64,000 nt of DNA from contig CP136063.1 in NCBI GenBank assembly GCA_032622095.1, positions 92,855,980 to 92,919,979 on the forward strand, written 5' to 3'. Source of the stretch: Siphonodentalium dalli. Taxonomy: Eukaryota > Mollusca > Scaphopoda > Gadilida > Siphonodentaliidae. Below are positions 55,920 to 64,000 of this stretch, piece after piece. The notes under the pieces were generated by a model. That model was given only the letters and a program-made list of their open reading frames with translations. It had not been told where the DNA came from and did no database searches. Both the position numbers and the translations under genes were made by a program. Within the stretch, counting starts at the first letter, position 1. Each line of letters opens with the position of its first letter.

Positions 55920-56110
55920 ATCTGTTTAAACAGATTATTAATCTGTTTAAACAGATTACTAATCTGTTTAAACAGATTACTAATCTGTTTAAACAGAATA
56001 CTAATCTATTTAAACAGAATACTAATCTGTTTAAACAGATTAGTATTCTGTTGAAACAGATTACTAATCTGTTTAAACAGATTACTTAATCTGTATATAC
56101 AGATTAGAAC
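55920..56110 (+). repeat. Array of perfect palindrome AATCTGTTTAAACAGATT (left end)
   Basis: About ten units of some 21 bp, each a perfect or near-perfect palindrome centred on GTTTAAAC, joined by 'act' or 'agt'. The right end (61,824-61,932) has about five. It could bind a symmetric transposase, or form cruciforms. Confidence 0.95.
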
Positions 56111-56831
56111 TCTGTTTAAGGGAACATTCCGTTTTGCGAAATTATGTGTTGAATAGTGGATATCACCATTTAACTGGGAGATATATAGCTTCATCTGAGG
56201 AAGAAACGTTGATTTATGGTCTGGTTTGATTTTGTTTAACCATGGTGTTGTAGCTTTGTAAGCTGACTACGTGTGCTACATAGACACAATAAAGAGGTAC
56301 ATCGACCTCCAGATGAGGAGGCACACACGTGTTCCACACATAGCACATTGTGATAATATGTGTACGGATGTTTAGGGTTTGTTAGGAAATTGAAATAATA
56401 ATGCAATACAAATGTGGAAATTGACTTCCATAAATCATCATTCACAGTCACCAATATCGGAGGAATTGGAAGAACACGGTGTGTGTTCATTGTCAAATGA
56501 TTAGTCGGGTGCCAGATATCTACCACTGAAATACACAATACTAAAAACCGGATCACAGCCAATCCTCACTATCAGATATAATGTTGTCTGTGGTAACGAG
56601 AAAACAGAAACAGAATACCATCATGCTTTTCAGAGCATGAACAAAATGTTAAACAAGAAGTCCCCGGTGCTCTTATATTGTAGCAAAATATAACTTGAAT
56701 ATGGCTTATTAAGTTTGTATAATCGTTATATGGATATGTGAATAAAAATAATTTCAATTTTGAAACTAGGCCCGTCCATTTAAGGAATTTCAGGCCATAT
56801 ACCCTTAAATGGCCGTACACATATGGGGATA

Positions 56832-56880
56832 ATCTTATACTAATAAAACTCAACGTTGTTGTTCGTTTATTTGTTTGTCC
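56832..56880 (+). mobile_element. Possible Helitron-like 5' end
   Basis: 'atcttatactaataaaactc' followed by 'gttcgtttatttgtttgtc' has the TC-start and the T-rich 'tttgtttgtc' profile seen at many animal Helitron 5' ends. No matching 3' terminus was identified. Confidence 0.25.
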
Positions 56881-57119
56881 GTTTATTGGCGACCAAACGG
56901 CTGAACCATCGGGGCTGAAAATGTGTATATGTGTGTATTTTGACCCGGGTAGCGTTATTAAATAGGTACCGTTCACATCCCCGAGTATGTGGTACCGCCA
57001 AAACCGAGGGTATCGCCAAAACCGAGAAAATGGTTACGTATATGATATGGGGATATGTTTGTTTCTCATTGTAAAACAGACAACGAACAACGCATGTGTA
57101 TGTCCACATGACGGAGAAA

Positions 57120-57480
57120 ATAATTTCCTATAAACGCGTTTAATTAAAAACACATGAGAGACACACTTATAAGACATGTGGTCTGTTTTAGTAAAAACAC
57201 ACGTGTTTTATAATTAAAGCACCAGTGTTTATATAAAAACATGTCACAGTGTTTTATAATAAGCACTCCATCCAATTATGAATAAACACCAGTGTTTATA
57301 TAAAAACACGTCATAGTGTTTTAAAATCAACACTCTATCCGATTATGAATAAACACTAGTGTTTATATTAAAACATGTCATAGCGTTTTATAATAAACAC
57401 ACAACGTGTTGATATTCCAGACACACTTTATAAACACTTTGACGTGTTTATTATTATGAAAATAAAACACCCGATGTGTT
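57120..57480 (+). repeat. About 78-bp tandem repeat with GTGTTTATA motifs
   Basis: 'aaacaccagtgtttatataa', 'aaacatgtcatagtgtttta' and 'tccaattatgaataaacac' repeat about three times. Similar 'aaacactag..gtgttt' motifs lie near the other end of the 6.1 kb element at 61,400-61,725, so they look like subterminal motifs of that element. Confidence 0.8.
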
Positions 57481-57815
57481 TATAAATATTTTATTCTCAA
57501 AAACAAATTTCGGTACAATTCAACAAATTGTTCAACATCATCTTCAAAATGTTCATTGGTTAACTAGTGTTTCGATTGGTCGTCAATTTGATAAGAACAC
57601 AAAATGTTCTTAAACTCATGGAACTAGGTTGTTTCGAACTAGTTCGATGTGATCCTCGTACATGTGCATGCAAATAACTGGTCGACATTGAATGAATGTA
57701 GAATATTATATACATTTAGAATTAAAGATGGATTTGTTCGCGGAGATTGAGATTTATTTTATATTTGACTATAATTATTATTAATTGTCATTTTTGAATC
57801 CACCTTGTTTCTTAA

Positions 57816-58060
57816 CACTTTCATGACGGGAGCTGCACTGTTGCAGCATTAAAGATCATGTGCCATTGATTCTCTTACTTATGCGAGTCTCTCACGGGGA
57901 GCATCGCATATATAAGATAATGCATTGGCTTACAAGATCAATATTGATTGGCCAATGTATTATCTTGTATGTGCGAGGCTCTCTATGGGAAATTCGCATA
58001 TATAAGAGAATGCATTGGAATATGATTTTCGCAAAACTTCAGGAATCTCCAGTCATGAAA
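57816..58060. mobile_element. MITE sharing the 'gcattctcttatata' hairpin (copy B)
   Basis: Left 'cactttcatgacgggagc' preceded by TTAA. Right 'ctccagtcatgaaa' followed by TTAG. The interior has two degraded hairpins with 'tgcgag' and 'gcatatataagagaatgcat'. Same family as 50,011-50,248. It lies inside the 6.1 kb element. Confidence 0.65.
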
Positions 58061-58279
58061 TTAGAGTAAAAACCATAAATGACTCAAATGTCGTATAATG
58101 GCACGAGTCTTTGGTTTCTTGTAAATCCGTAATATAATATTTAAAGTCACGTGGTTTCTGATAAATCCATTGTGAGAATATTAAAAGTCACGTGGTTTCT
58201 TTTAATCCAATGCTGTGAATTAAAAAATGTTCTGATAAATCATGTGTATATAGTTCCTGATATAATCCAGTGATTCTTT

Positions 58280-60034
58280 TTTTTTTTTTTTTTTTTATAA
58301 TTTTTTTATTGATAAAGAAGAATAATAACAAAAGAAAGAGACAAAATACATTCACTCATTCATGCTCTCTGTCCAAAACATGGAAGAGTTTTACTCTTCC
58401 GTGCCCTGGCCTACTTTCTTACCTGTGACATGCAATTAGAAAATATTTAAAGCCACACTATGTGTTAGGACAATTTTAACAGTCATCGTTCAACTTAAAA
58501 GCAAGACCAATAATCGATACTAGGTACTACCTTGATATATTTTTTGCCTGAAAAGGACTTTCTTTAGCAACAACAATGATAATAAAAAACAATAGATTAT
58601 TTGTTTGTCTTCAGAATAACTTTAAATTTCCCTTATTAACCGGCTAAAGTGGTCGATGGTTTGCAATATTTAAGGTTTGCAAATTCAATGTTCCAACACT
58701 ATGTGCAGCTTTAATTGATTTAAGTTCTGAATTTAACATAAACAGTTTAATTAGTAAATTTAACCATATTGAGACCGTATTGTAAATATTGTGAATATTG
58801 CCTGGTTCGATAGCAAAGGGGAAAAATACACAACGCTCGCTTGAATTGCGTTTGGGACTGTGATTGTAAAATGTTGTGATGTGGTTAAGCATGCCATGTA
58901 TATATTGACGTTCTTGTGGACTGTATTACTGGACCAATACGAATGAGAATGATCATGATCGCTCGGGTACCGGGTAATTGATTTATGCTGTGTGTTGTTC
59001 AGGGTCACTGTTAAGGTAGGGTATACTTTGAGTCTGTAAAAAACAGGGTTTTTAATATAATATTATATTATTTTATTTTTAAGGCATTTCGCAGTGCCAG
59101 CCACTGATTATCGAAGTCGTGATTCATGTTACATTTTGCGTTGTATCTCTCGCATTCATACCTAAATTGAAGATCGCAAAGGAACGGGCGAAGCGACAGC
59201 TGTGTCGGTGTGAATTTGGTCCTATATATATATTGTTTCAACACTAGTAGGAAAAGGTTAATTTTTGAATATCTGTATTCATGATCGATACCTATAATGA
59301 TATTCTTTTTTGTTAGATCAATTGAAAATTGGTTGTTTCTTGTCCATGTTTTAATTTCTAGTATAAAGGTTTGGACGTGGGGACAATCCCAGAAAATATG
59401 AGATATGGTTTCCTGTACATTTTGACAGCGATTGCAAAAATCGTCGAGTCTAAGGTTAGCCATCTTCAGAAATTTATTGGTACTAATAATTCGTGTGTTT
59501 ATTCTGAATTGGAGCCACTGTAATTTCGTATCCGTTGTCGTTTTAAAGGGCATGCTCAAATGTTCTTCCCAATTTTCTATCTTCTCGCCTATTTCGTATT
59601 CCCATTTTTGGCATGCATTCGGCATATTTTCCCCATTTGTTAGAGTTTTGTAAAATAATTGCCCGCCTTTTACGTCACGGAGTATCGGAGCGAGATTGTT
59701 GGGTAGGAATGGACATGGCATACGGATTAGGCGTTGATTAAGAGAACTTGCCAATGAGAAAATCTGACGCTTTATGTTGTTGATTGTTATGAAATCGACG
59801 CGGATGATGAAAGTTGCATATAATGTGAATGGGGTATGGAATTTATTATCTGATTGGAATAGATCATTTATATAATATATTCCCGCATCTTTCCACGACT
59901 TCAAGTTGATCGACGAACCTCCGATTTTTATGTTCGGATTATTCCAGATAGTTGAGGCCATAATATTATCATTTGCATTATTTAGTCGCATAAATTTACA
60001 CCATGCGCGGAAGACGTCTCTCCAGAATGGATTT
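58280..60034 (-). mobile_element. 5'-truncated L1/Tx1-like LINE with poly(A) and 10-bp target duplication
   Basis: The minus-strand 3' end is a poly(A) (poly-T, 58,276-58,296). The target duplication GTGATTCTTT is at 58,270-58,279 and 60,035-60,044. The insert of about 1.75 kb comprises the last 320 codons of ORF2 (from 60,034 to 59,068) and a 3' UTR of about 770 bp with a 'gagtaaaactcttcc' hairpin near 58,390. It lies inside the 6.1 kb TIR element and is therefore younger than it. Confidence 0.9.
59068..60033 (-). CDS. L1/Tx1-type ORF2 C-terminal fragment, open to the truncation point
   Basis: From the truncation the frame reads PFWRDVFRAWCKFM, then runs 307 codons without a stop. Motifs: IWNNPNIKIGG, SWKDAGIYYINDLF, LQWLQFRINTRIISTNKFL, and the C-x2-C-x8-H-x4-C zinc site CNRCQNVQETISHIFWDCPH. 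This order is the post-RT C-terminal domain of L1/Tx1-clade ORF2 proteins. The RT and endonuclease domains are absent, so it is an inactive fragment. Lack of stops suggests a recent insertion. Confidence 0.85.
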   Translation of the reverse strand, partial: NPFWRDVFRAWCKFMRLNNANDNIMASTIWNNPNIKIGGSSINLKSWKDAGIYYINDLFQSDNKFHTPFTLYATFIIRVDFITINNIKRQIFSLASSLNQRLIRMPCPFLPNNLAPILRDVKGGQLFYKTLTNGENMPNACQKWEYEIGEKIENWEEHLSMPFKTTTDTKLQWLQFRINTRIISTNKFLKMANLRLDDFCNRCQNVQETISHIFWDCPHVQTFILEIKTWTRNNQFSIDLTKKNIIIGIDHEYRYSKINLFLLVLKQYIYRTKFTPTQLSLRPFLCDLQFRYECERYNAKCNMNHDFDNQWLALRNALKIK

Positions 60035-60044
60035 GTGATTCTTT

Positions 60045-61735
60045 ATGTGTAGTCCAATGCCGTGCAGTTCCATATTCTGTATATCTAGTTATACGGTATA
60101 GACCATATTGTATATTGAACTTCTATATATATATATATATCCTATATTTCGTCGTATGTAGAATCCATGTGTATCCCGTATAATAGCTCTGAATCCCATA
60201 TTTGGGACCATCTCCGAGGTTTTGGAGAGAAGTGGTAGTTTAATCTTCTGGCTCTGTTTTGAGTACAATATGACTGATCATCAGATCACTGGTGGAATCT
60301 CTGTGCACGGAAAGCTTGTGTTTCAGTTTATCACTGCATGCTCTTCATAATATTTAAATCATGGTTTCAAATCTCAGCTCGTGCCGTTATACAACTCGTG
60401 TGCTCCGTTAGTCCTCCATTTGTGTACACTAACTGCGTAATATCTCGCCAGTTCCTTAACTTTCCCGTCTCCTGTAATATTGCCTGGTCATTCAGAATCC
60501 TGAAACAATGAAGATTTAAAATTAATTAATTAAACTTTAGTGAAAATATCTGAAAAGCAAACAGCAACTTAGATCATTCGTATATATAGCGGTCAAATTA
60601 TAAACCGTTGAATACGGATACTTGTTGATATTCTGACTTGTGTTGACAGCGAACTTTGTAATATTGAAAAACTAATGCAGGGACCATTGAATTGATTAAT
60701 ACACGGGAAATTTTCATCATTGTAAGAGACGCAAATCAAAATCGCTCACCAAAGTCACATAAATCATGCAATCGCGAGCTTGGACATTCACCAACCCGTA
60801 CGTGCAAGACAGATACATAATATATGGTCAGTAATAATGATTTTAGAATAAAGGGTTTGAAACTTATGTGCCGCTTTAAATTTTGTTTTACCACTGGTGA
60901 GACTAGCCCCCAAAACGGATTCTATATTCTTGCAACTCAAAAAGATACACGCGTAACTGAGAGAGTTTGAGATTTAGATAGTGTCACCCTATCCATTTCA
61001 GATGACATGCACATATACAATATATCCTTTTCATTTCGATATAGATCGATTATATCTGCATTACTTCTTGCTAATACCATAGATATAAACTTACCTCAAT
61101 TTCACGATACCACAAAATCCAGAGAAGACTGTTATTCTATGAAGAATTGATTGAACATTGAGTTATAGACATCACAGACAAATAGATACAGTATAAACAT
61201 ACACAGTGCAGAGTGTGATTTAAATGAGGCCAAACTTAACTGGCTTTCCATGCGTGGTAACATAGCACAGATGTTATTCCATCCAAAAGTCACCGAATTC
61301 TACCATATCAATGGTATTGTATTACACCCAGCAGACTATTGATAGACAAATCACAGCATGATACATGTCGGGAAGTCGCTCTGGTGTGGTCATAAACGGT
61401 GGTGTTTAAGACATACGTCAAGATATAAACGCTGGCGTTTTATACCATACGCAACAAGTGCAATTAGCCATAAATATTTGTTGAAGAACATTTATTACCA
61501 CATATATTTATTTTAAAGTTAATTTGTAGTTGAATTAATAAATTGGACAGTTGTATTAAGATTTTAAATTACAGTGCTGCACTGTCGAAGATAGTAATGC
61601 AACTGTTTAAAACATGTCGAGTGTTTTATTATAAACACTAGCGATTTCATATGTTACAAATAAACACATGATCCGTATATTTATAAACACTACCAATTTT
61701 AATAAAACATGTGACACGTTTATATATCTTCAAAT
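60045..61735. other. Interior of the 6.1 kb element, no gene recognised
   Basis: About 1.7 kb without long open frames. The last 350 bp contain degenerate 'aaacac...gtgttt' motifs. There is no transposase-like peptide on either strand. Confidence 0.5.
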
Positions 61736-61983
61736 TTTTAGCAGTGTATATATCTCCCAGTTAAATGGTGATATCCACTATTCAAAGCATAATTTCGCAA
61801 AACGGAATGTTCCCTTAAACAGATTTCTAATCTGTATATACATATTAAGTAATCTGTTTAAACAGATTACTAATCTGTTTAAACAGATTACTAATCTGTT
61901 TAAACAGAATACTAATCTGTTTAAACAGATTAAGATTTCTGAAAAAATAAACGATCGTGGCGGTCCACGCTGCCGTAGCATAG

Positions 61984-62060
61984 CGCCTGAATACTAAGTC
62001 ATCAGTTTCACGCACCCGAATAAGTCCATAATATATATCTCTAAATTTCTGGCTACAATG
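61984..62060 (+). repeat. Dispersed repeat R2, right part of the interrupted copy
   Basis: 'cgcctgaatactaagtcatc', 'agtttcacgcacccg' and 'aagtccataatat' match 19,880-19,930, continuing the copy broken at 55,871. Confidence 0.8.
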
Positions 62061-62308
62061 TCGAGACGGATGTCATTTATATTGTGTGATATCAGCGTCG
62101 TTACATCCCACACACGTATGTAAAATAGCTTTTTAAAGACGAAACGGCCTGAGGCGGGCGATCGGTGATTATTTTGTTTACTGTTTCACTGTGATGATAA
62201 AATCTGGACACATTGCAGACTAGAAAATATACCGGTCAAATTGTATTTTCATCCACAATCCGATTTAATGGTATATAACGATAAGAAATGAGAATTTGCT
62301 CTCGTTCA

Positions 62309-62440
62309 CTGAGGTACTCAATCCGATCAGGCCCTCATAAATTACTATTTCTTTGGCTTCGGGGATAAATAAATAATTGATTCGAGTCGAGGAACCTACC
62401 TATAAACGCTCAGAGTGATCAGATATCAATTTTTGAAGTT
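62309..62440 (-). repeat. Dispersed repeat R1 (inverted copy)
   Basis: Reverse complement has 'cgatcaaagggtc'-like, 'ctctgagcgtttataggtag' and 'ttcctcgactcgaatcaa' phrases. It faces the forward copy at 62,996, with R4 between them. Confidence 0.65.
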
Positions 62441-62515
62441 TTGTTATTTCTATTTTTGCTGGCCCAGAAACACACCGTCAAAAGGATGGTCTCAGTCAAA
62501 ATTGCGTTATTAATA

Positions 62516-62995
62516 GCAACCACCAAGTGTGCTTATACCTAAGGCAGGTGAATGACGTCATATAATTTTTTCTATATCCATCAGTGATCGCGGGTATAGA
62601 TTTTGGAGAAATTGTCACGTGACTTCCGGTTAGCAACCGTGTGGAGATTGCAAAAAGAATGTGGAATTGGAAATGAAGCATCGCGATAAAAAAATGAACG
62701 TAACTACTTCACAACTTACGAAGAATTCACATGTGATTTAAGTCTATTAATTTCATTTAGACCAATTTCGTTGGTCAGCTTAATGAAATCGAAAAATGAA
62801 GAAGTCATGACGATAATCCAGACAAGATTTTACAATCCACGACATGTCTTGTCAAATTGGCATGTCATCTCCGTCGTGACCACTGCATGATGTTACATAA
62901 ATTATTCTTTGCGTTATGTCGCCGAAAAAAGGCAAATTTGAGGCACATCATGTGTGGTTGCTCCACTAAATGTCACGTACGCGCGATTCATATTA
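62516..62995 (+). repeat. Dispersed repeat R4 (forward copy)
   Basis: Inverse of 34,256-34,773. It is flanked by inverted R1 copies (62,309-62,440 and 62,996-63,255), so R1 arms plus an R4 core may form one larger TIR element. Confidence 0.8.
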
Positions 62996-63255
62996 CACTT
63001 GATTTTAGAGTTATCCATCTTCGTCTGTTTGAATAAGGGCTTCTGTGGAAATTATTAGTACACATCTCGAGAAATTTACAAACTTAGGGGCAATTATTAG
63101 TACACATCTCGAGAAAATTACAAATTTCAAAAATCAATATCTAATCACTCTGAGCTTTGATGGGTGGGTTCCTCGACCCGAATCAAATATTTTTTACCCC
63201 CAAAGCCAAAGAAAAAGTAATATAGGACCCTTTGATCGGATTGAGTACCTTTAAG
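62996..63255 (+). repeat. Dispersed repeat R1 (forward copy)
   Basis: 'cttgattttagagttatcc' to 'gatcggattgagtaccttt'. Contains a local 45-bp direct duplication ('attattagtacacatctcga' at 63,052 and 63,094). Confidence 0.75.
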
Positions 63256-63802
63256 CAAATATGAAGCCTCCTTTAATCTGAAGTCCATTGTGATGTTTCC
63301 AGAATGGCAGATCAAGAAATTCGAAGGTAGTGGGTTCGAGCCCATGTTCTTGACTTGAAACGTATTTTATTTGCAAATAATACAAAATGGATCGGGGCAC
63401 AAGTTTTTTCAACTTATGAAGTCCCTCTCCCAATACAGTCGATTTAGGTACAAAATGTTTACAAGATGACAGCTGGACATATTTACATGCATGATTTTGT
63501 TATTTTATGGTGATTGGTGTAGTGCCTTCCAGAGCATATTGCTATATGGGTTATGGATGGTTTCATAGCTATAACATTTGGTGGGGTTTGTGTGATTTTT
63601 GTTCGTTTTAACTAACGTTGGAGCAGGGTTTTGTGCATAGGGGTATTTTCTTCATATACATATATGTAGTCAAGTGTTAGACAGCTACTCTGGAAGATAG
63701 TACATACGGTAGATCAACATAATAGCGAAGTGGTGATTGAGTGGGGTCCATGTTCAGACTGATATATACGTTTCCTAACTCTGGGTGAAAGGGCTTCCCT
63801 TT

Positions 63803-63905
63803 TAAGGAAGTCCCCGTAGTCGAGCTGGTTATAGGTCGTGGATAAGACCATGCATCACGGTCTGAGATAGACGAGGTTGGCGCCGATTCGAACCCCGGCA
63901 TGGAC
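63803..63905 (+). ncRNA. tRNA-like sequence, possible SINE head
   Basis: TAGTCGAGCTGG (63,811-63,822) fits the Pol III A box and GATTCGAACCC (63,886-63,896) fits the B box. The gap of about 64 nt is longer than in a standard tRNA without an intron or a long variable arm. The acceptor pairing (AGTCCCC with GGACC region) is poor. It could be a tRNA-derived SINE promoter or a tRNA pseudogene. The body to the window end is unrecognised. Confidence 0.4.
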
Positions 63906-64000
63906 CGATTTTCAAGCCTAATTTGGTTTGAGGGACATCTCAATGTACCATTCCGATCGACACATGACCATTTCGATAAGATATGAGAATGTGTTCACGC

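Larger units (their letters stand above)
55872..61977. mobile_element. 6.1-kb TIR element with palindrome-array ends and 6-bp target duplication
   Basis: Left TIR 55,872-56,190 and right TIR 61,736-61,977 begin TACGGCAGCGTGGA, then CCGCCACGATCGTTTATTTT, then a tandem array of about 21 bp around CTGTTTAAACAG, then 'gggaacattccgttttgcga' and 'ggatatcaccatttaactgg'. Outside the array copy number (about ten left, about five right) the arms look more than 95% identical. GCATAG (55,866-55,871 and 61,978-61,983) is the target duplication, confirmed by the uninterrupted R2 copy at 19.9 kb. Inside I find no transposase. There are GTGTTTATA-type tandem repeats, a MITE and a LINE. A non-autonomous element of unknown superfamily. 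Confidence 0.85.

Overview
This window looks like transposon-dense intergenic DNA from a marine invertebrate, perhaps a lophotrochozoan such as a mollusc. The base is a visibly AT-rich background, families of degenerate non-LTR retrotransposons, foldback elements and MITEs, an Academ-type DNA transposon, Helitron-like ends and many minisatellites. The species assignment is inference only. I could not recognise one intact host protein-coding gene, rRNA gene or confident tRNA gene. Nearly every long reading frame is either a transposon remnant or a by-product of a tandem repeat.

Layout. 1-10.9 kb: mostly unannotated sequence with a possible Myb/SANT fragment (2.68 kb), the C-terminal end of a non-LTR reverse transcriptase with its 3' tail (5.9-6.8 kb), a 20-bp minisatellite rich in EcoRI sites (7.16-7.80 kb), a triplet-repeat tract (8.64-9.06 kb) and a hairpin (9.4 kb). 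10.94-16.70 kb: the centrepiece, a TIR-bounded element of about 5.76 kb. Its only gene, on the minus strand, is a decayed coding region of about 1,300 codons: an N-terminal zinc-binding module, a transposase-like core, an XPG/FEN1-like nuclease with a helix-hairpin-helix, and a Cys-rich tail. I read it as an Academ-type DNA transposon. 17.27-18.54 kb: a CR1/L2-like LINE fragment with clear target duplication. 18.5-25.1 kb: dispersed and tandem repeats, including a 35-bp minisatellite of about 1 kb. 25.2-27.2 kb: the 5' part of another LINE with a broken ORF1. 27.6-28.1 and 33.75-33.98 kb: MITEs. 31.6-33.4 kb: minisatellites and a Helitron-like 3' end.

35.08-41.41 kb is a giant, diverged palindrome whose arms each reach about 3 kb. 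Each arm has its own later insertion, and the opposite arm still preserves the empty site. 42.0-48.6 kb carries a near-perfect inverted duplication, TTAA-flanked piggyBac-like MITEs, a nested palindromic element and a hAT-like element with an 8-bp target duplication. 50.5-53.9 kb holds a LINE 3' fragment and a tandem array of about 2.5 kb. 55.87-61.98 kb is a young TIR element of 6.1 kb with a 6-bp target duplication. Its ends are arrays of a perfect palindrome; it interrupts an older dispersed repeat, and is itself interrupted by a 5'-truncated L1/Tx1-like LINE with a 10-bp target duplication. The last 2 kb are dispersed repeats ending in a tRNA-like A-box/B-box pair.

The elements act as a fossil record rather than as a pathway. 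Nested insertions give a relative chronology, and two MITE families with different termini share the same internal hairpin. The Academ-like element and the 6.1 kb palindrome-ended element are the most rewarding targets for follow-up. All alignments here were made by eye, so percentages and break points are approximate.
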